From contig WLME01000003.1 of the NCBI GenBank assembly GCA_009700365.1, positions 1 through 20,572 on the forward strand: 20,572 bases of DNA, given 5' to 3'. Below the pieces are notes generated by a model, which saw nothing but the letters and a program-made list of their open reading frames with translations, did not search any database and was not told where the DNA came from. This DNA is from Actinomycetota bacterium (GTDB lineage: Bacteria > Actinomycetota > Actinomycetes > Nanopelagicales > Nanopelagicaceae). Position 1 is the first letter of the stretch. Every line of letters begins with the position of its first letter. Below, one piece after another: positions 6,225 through 13,812 of this stretch. Position numbers and translations under genes: made by a program.

Positions 6225-7132
6225 TGGGCTTTATTCTCAATCCTCTCTATAACATCGTCTCTGGCGTTATTGTCTTTATCCATAAACTTCTCGCACCAAT
6301 CTTTGGCGCTAACTCGGGTGTCACATGGTCACTTTCAATCATGGGACTTGTTGTACTCATTCGAATAATTCTAATTCCGCTTTTTGTAAAACAGATTAAA
6401 AGCCAGCGCGCTCTCACTGCGCTGCAGCCACATATGAAAGAGATTCAAAAGAAGTATAAAGATGATCGCCAAAAGCAATCAGAAGAGATGATGAAGCTTT
6501 ATAAAGAACACAAGACGAACCCAATGGCTTCATGTTTTCCAATTCTTGCCCAAGCACCAATTTTCTTCGCACTCTTCACTGTCCTTAATGGAATCGCGCA
6601 CAACAAACCACACGGTTTCTTAAAAGGTGATTACCTAACAAGTGCGGCTCAAGCAAAATTCTTCGGTGCACCAATCTCAGAGACTTTTTTAGGGTCAGAT
6701 AAAATCACCGTAAAGATCGTGACAGTACTTTTAATTGCATTTATGTCAGGTACGACATTTACAACCCAGCGCCAGTTAATGGTTAAGGGAATGCCAAAGA
6801 TGGATTCATCCAACAACATGATGCTGCAGCAGCAGAAAATCATGTTGTATTTATTCCCGATCATTTTTGCAATCTCAGGCGTTAATTTCCCTGTCGGTGT
6901 TTTGATTTATTGGTCAACAACAAACTTGTGGACATGGGGACAGCAGTTCTATGTAATTAAGAGAAATCCAACTCCAGGATCTCCCGCCTACGAAGAACTT
7001 CAACGAAAGCGCGCCCACAAAGCGAAGATGGATGGAAAAGAGATAGATGGAATTGACCCAACCGATAGCGCTGAAGCGCCTGAGGTCCAGGGGCAACGTC
7101 AACAACCAAAGAAGAAAAAGAAGAAGAAGTAA
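6224..7132 (+). CDS. yidC: Membrane protein insertase YidC (Oxa1 family)
   Basis: Polytopic insertase that works alone or with SecYEG. The 302 residues show about five membrane segments (near 8-28, 34-55, 104-124, 162-180 and 205-232). There is a charged cytoplasmic hairpin (57-100), an Arg inside the membrane at R47 (VLIRIILIPL) corresponding to the hydrophilic-groove arginine of YidC2-type proteins, and the motif NFPVGVLIYWSTTNLW (221-236). The tail is very basic and ends in seven lysines, as expected for ribosome contact. It lacks the large periplasmic domain of Gram-negative YidC. It starts at the yidD stop. Confidence 0.97.
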   Translation: MGFILNPLYNIVSGVIVFIHKLLAPIFGANSGVTWSLSIMGLVVLIRIILIPLFVKQIKSQRALTALQPHMKEIQKKYKDDRQKQSEEMMKLYKEHKTNPMASCFPILAQAPIFFALFTVLNGIAHNKPHGFLKGDYLTSAAQAKFFGAPISETFLGSDKITVKIVTVLLIAFMSGTTFTTQRQLMVKGMPKMDSSNNMMLQQQKIMLYLFPIIFAISGVNFPVGVLIYWSTTNLWTWGQQFYVIKRNPTPGSPAYEELQRKRAHKAKMDGKEIDGIDPTDSAEAPEVQGQRQQPKKKKKKK

Positions 7133-7182
7133 TTCGGACAAATAGTATTAATAACGCTTTAAATATGACAAAGGGGGCAGAG

Positions 7183-7722
7183 ATGCCAGATGTAACAGAG
7201 ACTGCAGAAGTAGAGACCGTAGAAGTAGAGACAACTGAGGAGAAGGCTGCCAAGGCTCCAAAGAGTGTGGCAAAACTTGAGGAAGAGGGCGATATCGCCG
7301 CCGATTACCTCGAGGGGTTGCTCGATATCGCAGATCTCGATGGAGATATAGATATTGATGTCGAGAACGGCCGCGCATCCCTAGCGATCGTCGGTGGAAA
7401 TTTAAAGCACTTAGTAGGAGGCGAAGGCGAAGTCCTTGATTCAATTCAAGAGCTCACACGTCTTGCAGTGCAGACATCAACGGGGGACCGCAGCCGTTTA
7501 ATGCTCGATATCGACGGATTCCGCGCAGGCCGCCGCAAGGAGCTCACCGCTCTTGCTGAGAAGATGGCTGAGCAGGCGAAGACCACCGGCGGCTCAATCA
7601 AACTTGACCCAATGAATGCCTTTGAGCGCAAGATCATCCACGACACTATCCAAACACTGGGTCTAACCTCTGAATCAGATGGCGAAGATCCAAACCGCTT
7701 CGTCGTCATCTATCCGGCTTAA
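7183..7722 (+). CDS. khpB: KH/R3H-domain RNA-binding protein (KhpB/Jag, SpoIIIJ-associated)
   Basis: RNA-binding protein nearly always encoded after yidC, and proposed in several Gram-positives to affect translation and cell elongation. The ATG at 7183 (179 aa) has AAGGGGG 5-6 nt upstream. An in-frame ATG at 7165 lacks a ribosome site, so 7183 is preferred. The N-terminal 35 residues are Glu/Val-rich and acidic. The KH domain spans about 37-112, with its GxxG loop as GGEG (79-82). The R3H domain follows with LDPMNAFERKIIHD (141-154), including the R149-x3-H153 motif. There is no Jag_N domain, as in other actinobacteria. Confidence 0.93.
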   Translation: MPDVTETAEVETVEVETTEEKAAKAPKSVAKLEEEGDIAADYLEGLLDIADLDGDIDIDVENGRASLAIVGGNLKHLVGGEGEVLDSIQELTRLAVQTSTGDRSRLMLDIDGFRAGRRKELTALAEKMAEQAKTTGGSIKLDPMNAFERKIIHDTIQTLGLTSESDGEDPNRFVVIYPA

Positions 7723-7734
7723 TTTCACTGAATA

Positions 7735-7750
7735 CGTTTCACGTGGAACA
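7735..7750. promoter_or_regulatory. parS: parS-like site overlapping the rsmG start codon
   Basis: CGTTTCACGTGGAACA matches the parS consensus TGTTTCACGTGAAACA at 14 of 16 positions, including the central TTTCACGTG. The GTG start of rsmG (7743-7745) lies in its centre. Its position about 1.5 kb before parB is typical of ParB loading sites near oriC. Confidence 0.8.
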
Positions 7751-8339
7751 TTCGGTAGAGGAGTTAATCGGCCGCTACTTTCCAGAGCGCGGAGCTGAAA
7801 TCCGGACCTACGCCAACTTCCTGGTTACAGCCGGAATTGAGCGTGGCCTCATCGGCCCCCGCGAAGGCGAACGTATCTGGGAGCGCCATATCTTTAACTG
7901 TCTCCACCTCACAACCCTCTTACCGCAAGGGGCATCCCTCTTCGATATCGGCTCAGGGGCGGGGCTACCCGGAGTTGTGATCGCATTGGCACGCCCAGAC
8001 CTGAAAGTCACCCTTATTGAGCCCCTTGAGCGCCGGGTTGAATTTCTTAAAGAGGCAACCGCGGGAACTGAGATTGTGGTTATCCGAGGCCGCGCCCAAG
8101 ATGTAAAGAAGAGCGCTGAATTTGTTACAGCCCGGGCAGTGGCCCCGCTAGAAAAGCTCAAGAAGATGAGTTGGCATCTAGTCAAGACCAACGGCGCCCT
8201 CCTTGCGATGAAAGGTGAAGGCGCTGCTGCCGAGATGGCGGGGATTAAAAACGCAAAGCTCCACGAGATTGAACTAGAAGGAATTGGGCTCGGGCGGATT
8301 GTCGAGCTTCGTAAGGGCGCCCAGCCAACTAGTGATTAG
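7743..8339 (+). CDS. rsmG: 16S rRNA (guanine-N7)-methyltransferase RsmG (GidB)
   Basis: SAM-dependent enzyme that forms m7G527 in 16S rRNA. In other bacteria its loss gives low-level streptomycin resistance. 198 aa with the SAM site LFDIGSGAGLPGVVIAL (66-82), the family segment GLIGPREGERIWERHIFNC (35-53) and TARAVAPLEKL (129-139). The GTG start at 7743 is 20 nt after khpB, lacks a clear ribosome site and lies inside a parS-like sequence. Weak initiation or re-initiation is therefore likely. The start is supported by protein length rather than by signal. It is flanked by two parS-like sites. Confidence 0.94.
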   Translation: MEHSVEELIGRYFPERGAEIRTYANFLVTAGIERGLIGPREGERIWERHIFNCLHLTTLLPQGASLFDIGSGAGLPGVVIALARPDLKVTLIEPLERRVEFLKEATAGTEIVVIRGRAQDVKKSAEFVTARAVAPLEKLKKMSWHLVKTNGALLAMKGEGAAAEMAGIKNAKLHEIELEGIGLGRIVELRKGAQPTSD

Positions 8340-8342
8340 ATT
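8337..8342 (+). promoter_or_regulatory. Candidate -10 for leaderless parA transcription
   Basis: TAGATT ends 5 nt before the ATG at 8348, the spacing expected if transcription begins at or next to the start codon. It overlaps the rsmG stop codon. No ribosome site precedes 8348, which fits leaderless translation. Confidence 0.4.
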
Positions 8343-8347
8343 CGTGC

Positions 8348-9262
8348 ATGCCCGGCGATGATTCACGTGAAACCACAACCTCCCAGAAGGTAATAGGAGT
8401 CCGCCGCCTCAAGGAGTCGATGGCAAAACCTGCATCGACCCGAATCTTCACCGTCGCCAATCAGAAGGGTGGGGTTGGTAAGACCACCACCACCGTCAAT
8501 ATTGCCGCAGCGATGGCGATGGGCGGCCTTCGAACACTTGTTATCGATCTTGATCCACAGGGCAACGCTTCCACCGCACTCGGTGTTGAACATCGTGATA
8601 GCGCAGGTGTTTATGAAGTTCTCATGGGAAATGCAGAGATGACTGAAGTTGTTCAGAAAGTCGCAGGGTTCCCGGTTCTTGATTGTGTTTCTTCAAATAC
8701 ATCACTTGCCAACGCAGAAATTAATTTAGTTTCAATGGTTGCTCGCGAACTTCAACTCAAGGAAGCAATTGAAAGTATTAGCGTTAATTACGATTACATT
8801 TTTATTGACTGCCCACCATCTCTTGGATTACTCACCATCAATGCATTTGCAGCATCAAAAGAGCTTTTGATCCCAATACAAACCGAGTACTACGCACTCG
8901 AGGGACTTTCGCAACTTCTTGAAACATATTCTGTTGTCAAGAAACGATTAAACCCCAACCTAAACTTGTCAACAATTGTTTTAACGATGTTTGATTCACG
9001 CACGCGACTTTCAAATGATGTTGCAGCTAATGTGCGTTCGCATTTCCCAAACGAACTCATCGACATTCCAATTCCTCGAGCAGTACGAGTATCTGAAGCT
9101 CCTTCCTATAACCAAACAGTTATGACATACGATCCATTATCACCAGGTGCAATTGCTTACATGCAAGTAGCCCGCGAGATTGCCGAACGCGGAAAAGTTA
9201 AAGAAGAAGTTGTGTTCGACTCAAATGTTGTCAGCATTAATTACAAAGGTGGAATTGCATAA
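8348..9262 (+). CDS. parA: Chromosome-partitioning ATPase ParA (Soj)
   Basis: Walker-type ATPase that moves ParB-parS complexes and so segregates origins. 304 aa. The deviant Walker A is QKGGVGKTTT (39-48), with its signature lysine, followed by LVIDLDPQGNAST (about 64-76) and the FIDCPPSLGLLTINAF stretch. Two starts are possible: ATG 8348, with a leaderless-type -10, or ATG 8420, with AAGGAG only 3 nt upstream. The longer form is chosen because actinobacterial ParA proteins commonly carry a parS-encoded SRET peptide in their N-terminus, seen here as DDSRETTT (4-11). parB begins at the parA stop. Confidence 0.95.
   Translation: MPGDDSRETTTSQKVIGVRRLKESMAKPASTRIFTVANQKGGVGKTTTTVNIAAAMAMGGLRTLVIDLDPQGNASTALGVEHRDSAGVYEVLMGNAEMTEVVQKVAGFPVLDCVSSNTSLANAEINLVSMVARELQLKEAIESISVNYDYIFIDCPPSLGLLTINAFAASKELLIPIQTEYYALEGLSQLLETYSVVKKRLNPNLNLSTIVLTMFDSRTRLSNDVAANVRSHFPNELIDIPIPRAVRVSEAPSYNQTVMTYDPLSPGAIAYMQVAREIAERGKVKEEVVFDSNVVSINYKGGIA
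8359..8374. promoter_or_regulatory. parS: parS-like site inside the 5' end of parA
   Basis: TGATTCACGTGAAACC matches the parS consensus at 14 of 16 positions, with the right half-site intact but for its last base. Read in the parA frame it encodes Asp-Ser-Arg-Glu-Thr. It lies 624 bp from the other parS-like site, on the far side of rsmG. Confidence 0.8.
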
Positions 9263-10128
9263 TGGCAGTTAAGCGCGGCGGTCTTGGCACCAACCTCGAT
9301 TCACTTATTCCAACATCTCTTACTGTTGCTGGAACAGAAGTTGCACAACAGAATGAAATACCAGTCAGCCAAATCTTTCCCAACCCACGCCAACCACGTA
9401 CAGTCTTTGATGAAACAGCGCTCAATGAATTAATTGCATCAATTAAATCTGTTGGCATTTTGCAACCACCCGTGGTGCGTAAAGTTTCTGACAATAAATA
9501 CGAACTTATTATGGGAGAACGTCGTTTCCGCGCTGCTAAAGCTGCAGGTTTAACCTCAATTCCAGTAATCATTCGTCAGACACCCGATAATGAACTTCTT
9601 CGCGAAGCTCTTATTGAAAATATTCATCGCAGCAACCTCAACCCACTAGAAGAAGGCGCTGCATACGCACAACTGTTAACAGATTTCGGTTGCACACATG
9701 ATGAACTTGCACTCAAACTTGGACGATCACGCCCGCTTATTTCAAACACAATTCGACTTCTTAATCTGCCCGATACAGTCCAACGGAAAGTGGCAGCCGG
9801 TGTAATTTCGGCAGGACATGCACGCGCGCTCTTGGGACTTACAGATGCTGCCGAGATTGAGAAACTTGCTTCACGTATTGTCGCCGAAGGATTATCTGTT
9901 CGCGCAGTTGAAGAGATCATTGCAACCCTGAAGCCAACTGTTAAGAATTCAAAGAAATCAACAGTAAAAGGTATTTCAGGAGCAGGGCTTGCAGCAGCCG
10001 AGCTGCTTAGTGATTACCTCGACACACGTGTCAGTGTTGAAACCGGTAAAGGTAAAGGCAAGATTGTTATTGAATTTGCAGGAAGTGAAGATCTCCAACG
10101 TATTGTTGATTTGATCGAAGGAAAATAG
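9262..10128 (+). CDS. parB: Chromosome-partitioning protein ParB (Spo0J)
   Basis: CTP-dependent DNA clamp that loads at parS and spreads. 288 aa. The N-terminal KRGGLGTNLDSLIP (4-17) is the ParA-interacting tail. The CTPase/ParB domain has PNPRQPR (40-46), GERRFRAAKAAG (85-96) and ENIHRSNLNPLEEG (119-132). A helix-turn-helix for parS follows (about 147-168), and a C-terminal dimer region ends in IVDLIEGK. The ATG shares a base with the parA stop (TAATG), so expression is coupled. The gene is convergent with the aminotransferase gene 12 bp downstream. Confidence 0.97.
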   Translation: MAVKRGGLGTNLDSLIPTSLTVAGTEVAQQNEIPVSQIFPNPRQPRTVFDETALNELIASIKSVGILQPPVVRKVSDNKYELIMGERRFRAAKAAGLTSIPVIIRQTPDNELLREALIENIHRSNLNPLEEGAAYAQLLTDFGCTHDELALKLGRSRPLISNTIRLLNLPDTVQRKVAAGVISAGHARALLGLTDAAEIEKLASRIVAEGLSVRAVEEIIATLKPTVKNSKKSTVKGISGAGLAAAELLSDYLDTRVSVETGKGKGKIVIEFAGSEDLQRIVDLIEGK

Positions 10129-10131
10129 TTC

Positions 10132-10156
10132 TACATTTCTTTAATTAAGAGATGTA
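10132..10156. terminator. Possible shared terminator between parB and the aminotransferase gene
   Basis: A 10-bp AT-rich stem (10132-10141 with 10147-10156; one G-U pair on the plus strand) around the loop TAATT lies at the junction of the convergent genes and covers the aminotransferase stop codon. It is GC-poor and no long T-run follows on either strand, so termination is uncertain. Confidence 0.35.
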
Positions 10157-11400
10157 CCGCGACGCTTCATCTCTTGCTTAACAACACCACCAAGAGCCTT
10201 AACACCTTCACGAATGCGCTCAGGTGTTGGGTGACAGTATGAAAGTCGCATCGACCAAGAGCCAAGCCCATCTGCATAAAAAGCATTCCCTGGCACATAA
10301 GCAACCTTTGCAACAATTGCCTTCGGCATCAAAGCTTTTGTATCAATTTCAGCAGGGAGATTAACCCACACATAGAAACCACCACCTGGTTTTGTCCATG
10401 TAGCTTCTGCTGGAAAATGTTGCTCGAGCGATTCAAGCATTGCATCGCGCCGAACCTTGTAGAGCTCGCAGAAGCTTGCAATTTGATCACGCCAAGGCTG
10501 GTCGGCCAAATATGAAGAAATTGTTAATTGAGTAAAATTCGACGGGCAGAGAATTGAAGATTCAGAGGCAATAACTAACTTATCTTTTAGTGACTGTGGG
10601 ACAAGAGCCCAACCCACACGCAATCCCGAGGCAATTGTCTTTGAGAATGAACCCAAATAAATTACATTTTCAGAATCTTCAGCACGCATGGCATTCGGAG
10701 ATGGCTTATCAAAACCAAGAAGCCCGTAAGGATTATCTTCCACGACGAAAATTTCAGCTTCGCGGCAGATGGTGAGAATTTCAGTTCTGCGATCTGCAGG
10801 AAGGCAGACGCCAGTTGGGTTTTGGTAATTTGGAATGAGATATAAAAACTTAATTTTTCGCCCTGCTGCACGGACACTCTTTATCGCAGCTCGCAGCGAA
10901 TCAGGAATCAAACCATCTTGGTCCATCTCGACATGCACAACAGATGCTTCATATTGACGGAAAGTTCCGAGCGCACCAACATAAGAAGGAGCCTCAACAA
11001 GGACTACATCACCTGGATCGATAAAGATACGTGAAATCAAGTCAAGCGCTTGTTGCGATCCTGTAGTAACAACTACATCGTCGGGGTTGGCGCGAATTCC
11101 TTCGAGCGCCATAACATCACAGATTTGCTCGCGAAGTTTTGGATGTCCTTGCCCGCTTCCATATTGGAGCGCCTCAGAACCATTGGTGAGAATTAAGTTA
11201 TTAACTACTCCCGCCATCATCTCCATTGGAAGAGCAGAGAGATTTGGCATTCCACCAGCGAGAGAGACAATCTCTGGACGGGATGCAACGGCAAAAAGTG
11301 AACGAATTTCAGATGGCAACATTTCGGCAGCTCGCGCGGCAAATCTCGTTTCAAGATTCTGCGGAGCACCGGTTTGATAGCGAATTGAAATATCGGACAT
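10141..11400 (-). CDS. PLP-dependent aminotransferase (fold type I, class I/II)
   Basis: Pyridoxal-phosphate aminotransferase of 419 aa, most like the 2-aminoadipate/MocR-catalytic-domain group. GSQQALDL (114-121) is the phosphate-binding turn. IPNYQNPTG (189-197) carries the cofactor-contacting Asn194, and EDNPYG (221-226) has Asp222, which pairs with the pyridine nitrogen, and Tyr225. SFSKTIASGLRVGW (251-264) contains the Schiff-base Lys254. A conserved Arg in SMRLSYCHPTPE near the C-terminus would bind the substrate carboxylate. No DNA-binding domain is fused. The substrate cannot be told from sequence. It is the last gene of a minus-strand operon, 42 bp after cwlM, with GGAG about 10 nt before the ATG. 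Confidence 0.93.
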   Translation of the reverse strand: MSDISIRYQTGAPQNLETRFAARAAEMLPSEIRSLFAVASRPEIVSLAGGMPNLSALPMEMMAGVVNNLILTNGSEALQYGSGQGHPKLREQICDVMALEGIRANPDDVVVTTGSQQALDLISRIFIDPGDVVLVEAPSYVGALGTFRQYEASVVHVEMDQDGLIPDSLRAAIKSVRAAGRKIKFLYLIPNYQNPTGVCLPADRRTEILTICREAEIFVVEDNPYGLLGFDKPSPNAMRAEDSENVIYLGSFSKTIASGLRVGWALVPQSLKDKLVIASESSILCPSNFTQLTISSYLADQPWRDQIASFCELYKVRRDAMLESLEQHFPAEATWTKPGGGFYVWVNLPAEIDTKALMPKAIVAKVAYVPGNAFYADGLGSWSMRLSYCHPTPERIREGVKALGGVVKQEMKRRGTSLN

Positions 11401-11442
11401 AAGGAGAAGTCTCCCACAAAGTTCTAGCTTGTTGTGCGCCGA

Positions 11443-12444
11443 TTAGCGCCGAATACCAGCGTTACGAAGGTCTGAAATACGAAGAGTTCCTGTTTTCGCA
11501 TCATCTTCTGCAGCCAAATAAAGGCGCTGAATTGCAATAATAAAACTTTCGGCAAGAGTATCTCGAAAATCTGGACGAGCTAGACGTTCTATATCGCTTG
11601 CATTGGTGGCATACCCGAGATCTACGCGGACAGCGGGCGCTTTTGTAAGGCGAAGAGAATCCCAAGTCTTTGCATGAGTGCGGCAATTAAGAAAATCGGT
11701 GCGCGCACAAATTTCACGTTGCACCAATGAAGCAAAACGTTCTCCGACTATGGAGTGGACGCCATGTTGATCGCTTCCATAAAAAAAGGTTGCCACTCCT
11801 CGCGCAGATGCGTTTTTATGGTGATCTACATGAAGTGAAATCAGAAGGTCCGCACCACTTTCGTTGGTGAATGAAATACGTTCAGACTCGGAAGGATTAT
11901 TTTGAGCGCCGCGAGTTAGAAAGACACTCGCTCCGAGTGCAAGTAAGCGTCCTTCAATGCGTTGAGCTATGTCATAAACAATTTCACGTTCGTACTCTTC
12001 CGATGAAGGGTCGATGACAATTACCTTATTTGCTAATGCAGGACCACGATTTTTCTGAACAGCGCTTTCGCGCAACGCAGATGGTGTACCACCAGAAACT
12101 ATTTTTGTAAGTCGCAACAGAGCAATAATCGTCGCAGGACCGCACTTACCGTCAACCTTAACGCCAACAGATTTTTGAAAATCTTTGACCGCGCTTTCAG
12201 TAATTTCACCAAATATTCCATCAACGCGCCCGCAGTTAAATCCCATTTCAGTCAGTCGAGATTGCAACGCAGCAACATCATCTCCGTGCATCAGTGGAGA
12301 ATTTTGAAGATAGAGAGATCGATCTCCAAGCTTCCAGCGCGATTCTTCAATTGCGCGCAGAGTTTCAGGATTGAGTTCTCCGGTTACATGTAAACCGCGA
12401 GCTTGTTGGAAAGAGCGAATCTCATCCAGAGACATCTCTTTCAT
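11443..12444 (-). CDS. cwlM: CwlM-like peptidoglycan-synthesis regulator (degenerate amidase)
   Basis: 333 aa homologous to mycobacterial CwlM, a cytoplasmic N-acetylmuramoyl-L-alanine amidase relative that in mycobacteria activates MurA rather than cutting wall. Two peptidoglycan-binding-like repeats are present: about 5-35 (truncated) and about 52-110, with GRVDGIFGEIT and KVDGKCGP. The amidase_3 domain spans about 138-312. The usual DPGHGG zinc-ligand motif is DPSSEE (145-150), with the following loop shortened. SLHVD (203-207) keeps one His. The catalytic Glu position is Asp275 (VRVDLGY), as in mycobacterial CwlM. No signal peptide is seen. The tail keeps KTGTLRISDL (317-326), resembling the Thr-phosphorylated tail of CwlM. 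It lies 24 bp after trxA. The ATG at 12435 is an alternative start. Confidence 0.88.
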   Translation of the reverse strand: MKEMSLDEIRSFQQARGLHVTGELNPETLRAIEESRWKLGDRSLYLQNSPLMHGDDVAALQSRLTEMGFNCGRVDGIFGEITESAVKDFQKSVGVKVDGKCGPATIIALLRLTKIVSGGTPSALRESAVQKNRGPALANKVIVIDPSSEEYEREIVYDIAQRIEGRLLALGASVFLTRGAQNNPSESERISFTNESGADLLISLHVDHHKNASARGVATFFYGSDQHGVHSIVGERFASLVQREICARTDFLNCRTHAKTWDSLRLTKAPAVRVDLGYATNASDIERLARPDFRDTLAESFIIAIQRLYLAAEDDAKTGTLRISDLRNAGIRR

Positions 12445-12468
12445 AGTAAATATCCCAAACAGGTGATA

Positions 12469-12792
12469 TTAAATGAAGCCTTCAAGCTCTTTAAGAAGAG
12501 CTGGCTTTGGCTTTGCACCAATAATTGTCTTAACGACTTCACCATTGACATAAACATTGAGCATTGGAATTGATGTGACGCCATATTTAATCGCGATTGC
12601 TGATTCCTCATCGGTGTTCAGCTTTACAATCTTGAGTTTGTCGCCGTGCTCGGCTGCAATGTCATCGAGAATTGGAGCAATTGCGCGGCATGGCCCGCAC
12701 CATTCAGCCCAGAAATCAACCAAAACTGGTGTGCTGCTCTGTAATACAACCTGATCGAAATCGGCTGCAGTGACCTTAGTTGGTGCGCTCAT
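12469..12792 (-). CDS. trxA: Thioredoxin
   Basis: 107-aa cytosolic disulfide reductase. The active site is WCGPC (31-35, Cys32 and Cys35), and the cis-proline is Pro76 in TSIPML. The start MSAPTKVTAADFDQVV and the end LLKELEGFI are typical of actinobacterial TrxA. It lies downstream of trxB, whose product reduces it, and upstream of the cwlM-like gene in the same orientation. This trxB-trxA-cwlM order is conserved near actinobacterial origins. Confidence 0.97.
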   Translation of the reverse strand: MSAPTKVTAADFDQVVLQSSTPVLVDFWAEWCGPCRAIAPILDDIAAEHGDKLKIVKLNTDEESAIAIKYGVTSIPMLNVYVNGEVVKTIIGAKPKPALLKELEGFI

Positions 12793-12834
12793 CGTTACTC
12801 CTATTTTTCTTTCGCTTATATGTAGTGAAGGTTA

Positions 12835-13764
12835 CTAGTGGGATAAGAATTTTTCAGCGTCAAGGGCTGCCTGACATCCAGAACCTGCTGCTGTAATTGC
12901 CTGGCGATAGGTGTGATCTACCAAATCGCCACAAGCAAAGACACCTGCAATATTGGTGCGCGTCGAACGGCCTTCAACTTTTACATAACCCTCGCCATCG
13001 AGAGCTATAGAAGATGTAACAAGTTCAGAGCGAGGAATATGCCCGATTGCGACAAAGAGTCCAGTGAATTCTCGCTGAGAGACATCGCCTGTCTTTGTGT
13101 TGCGAAGTTCAAGGGCTTCAACTTTCTCAGCGCCAAGCACATCAGTAACCTCGGTATCCCACAGCATTTCAATTTTTGGATTAGCGAATGCACGCTCCTG
13201 CATAATCTTTGAGGCGCGAAGTTCCCCGCGTCGATGTATCAAAACAACTTTAGAGGCAAATTTTGTTAAAAAGGTTGCCTCTTCAACAGCTGAATCGCCA
13301 CCACCCACTACCGCGATGGTTTGATCGCGGAAGAAGAAGCCATCACATGTGGCACACCATGAAACCCCACGGCCTGAAAGTCGTTTCTCGTTTTCAAGAC
13401 CGATCTCACGATATGCAGAACCCATTGCAAGAATTACAGCTTTTGCTTTCACTGTATTTCCGGATCCATCCTTAATAACCTTTATTTCGCTTTCAAGATC
13501 CATTTCAACGACATCGTCAGTGATGAGCTCTGCACCAAAACGTTTTGCTTGTTTGCGCATGTTATCCATGAGATCTGGCCCCATGATTCCATCGATAAAA
13601 CCTGGAAAGTTCTCTACCTCAGTAGTGTTCATGAGAGCGCCGCCTGCGGTGACAGAGCCTTCATAGATGACAGGATTTAATTGAGCTCGCGCTGCGTAAA
13701 TTGCGGCGGTGTAACCGGCCGGGCCAGAGCCGACAATGACGAGTTCGCGAATTTCATTGCTCAT
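12835..13764 (-). CDS. trxB: Thioredoxin reductase (NADPH)
   Basis: FAD flavoprotein that reduces thioredoxin with NADPH. From the ATG at 13764 the protein is 309 aa; a TTG at 13782 in the same frame would add six residues but is less likely. The FAD site is VGSGPAGYTAA (11-21), the redox-active disulfide WCATC (136-140, Cys137 and Cys140) and the NADPH site VGGGDSAVEEA (153-163). The C-terminal FAD motif VFACGDLVDHTYRQ is intact. A GAGGT ribosome-like element lies 12 nt before the ATG. An RNA hairpin may form just upstream (13774-13805). Only 48 bp separate it from the DUF6049 gene. Confidence 0.97.
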   Translation of the reverse strand: MSNEIRELVIVGSGPAGYTAAIYAARAQLNPVIYEGSVTAGGALMNTTEVENFPGFIDGIMGPDLMDNMRKQAKRFGAELITDDVVEMDLESEIKVIKDGSGNTVKAKAVILAMGSAYREIGLENEKRLSGRGVSWCATCDGFFFRDQTIAVVGGGDSAVEEATFLTKFASKVVLIHRRGELRASKIMQERAFANPKIEMLWDTEVTDVLGAEKVEALELRNTKTGDVSQREFTGLFVAIGHIPRSELVTSSIALDGEGYVKVEGRSTRTNIAGVFACGDLVDHTYRQAITAAGSGCQAALDAEKFLSH

Positions 13765-13773
13765 GAGTGGAGA

Positions 13774-13805
13774 GTACCTCAAGGTCTCTATTTAAAGAGG
13801 GGTAC
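13774..13805 (-). other. Possible hairpin in the trxB leader
   Basis: GTACC (13774-13778) pairs with GGTAC (13801-13805), enclosing a second stem CTCT (13786-13789)/AGAG (13796-13799) around ATTTAA. It fills the DUF6049-trxB spacer and includes the alternative TTG codon at 13782. There is no T-run, so it is more likely a translation or processing element than a terminator. Confidence 0.3.
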
Positions 13806-13812
13806 ACACTTT

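Noticed and set aside
7095..7132. Poly-lysine end of YidC as a possible frameshift or slippage product
   Set aside because: Basic C-terminal tails are normal for Oxa1/YidC proteins lacking other ribosome-binding parts, and the next gene begins cleanly after it.
10024..10031. ACACGTGT palindrome in parB as a third parS
   Set aside because: It shares only the central CACGTG with the consensus; the flanking TTTC/GAAA arms are missing.
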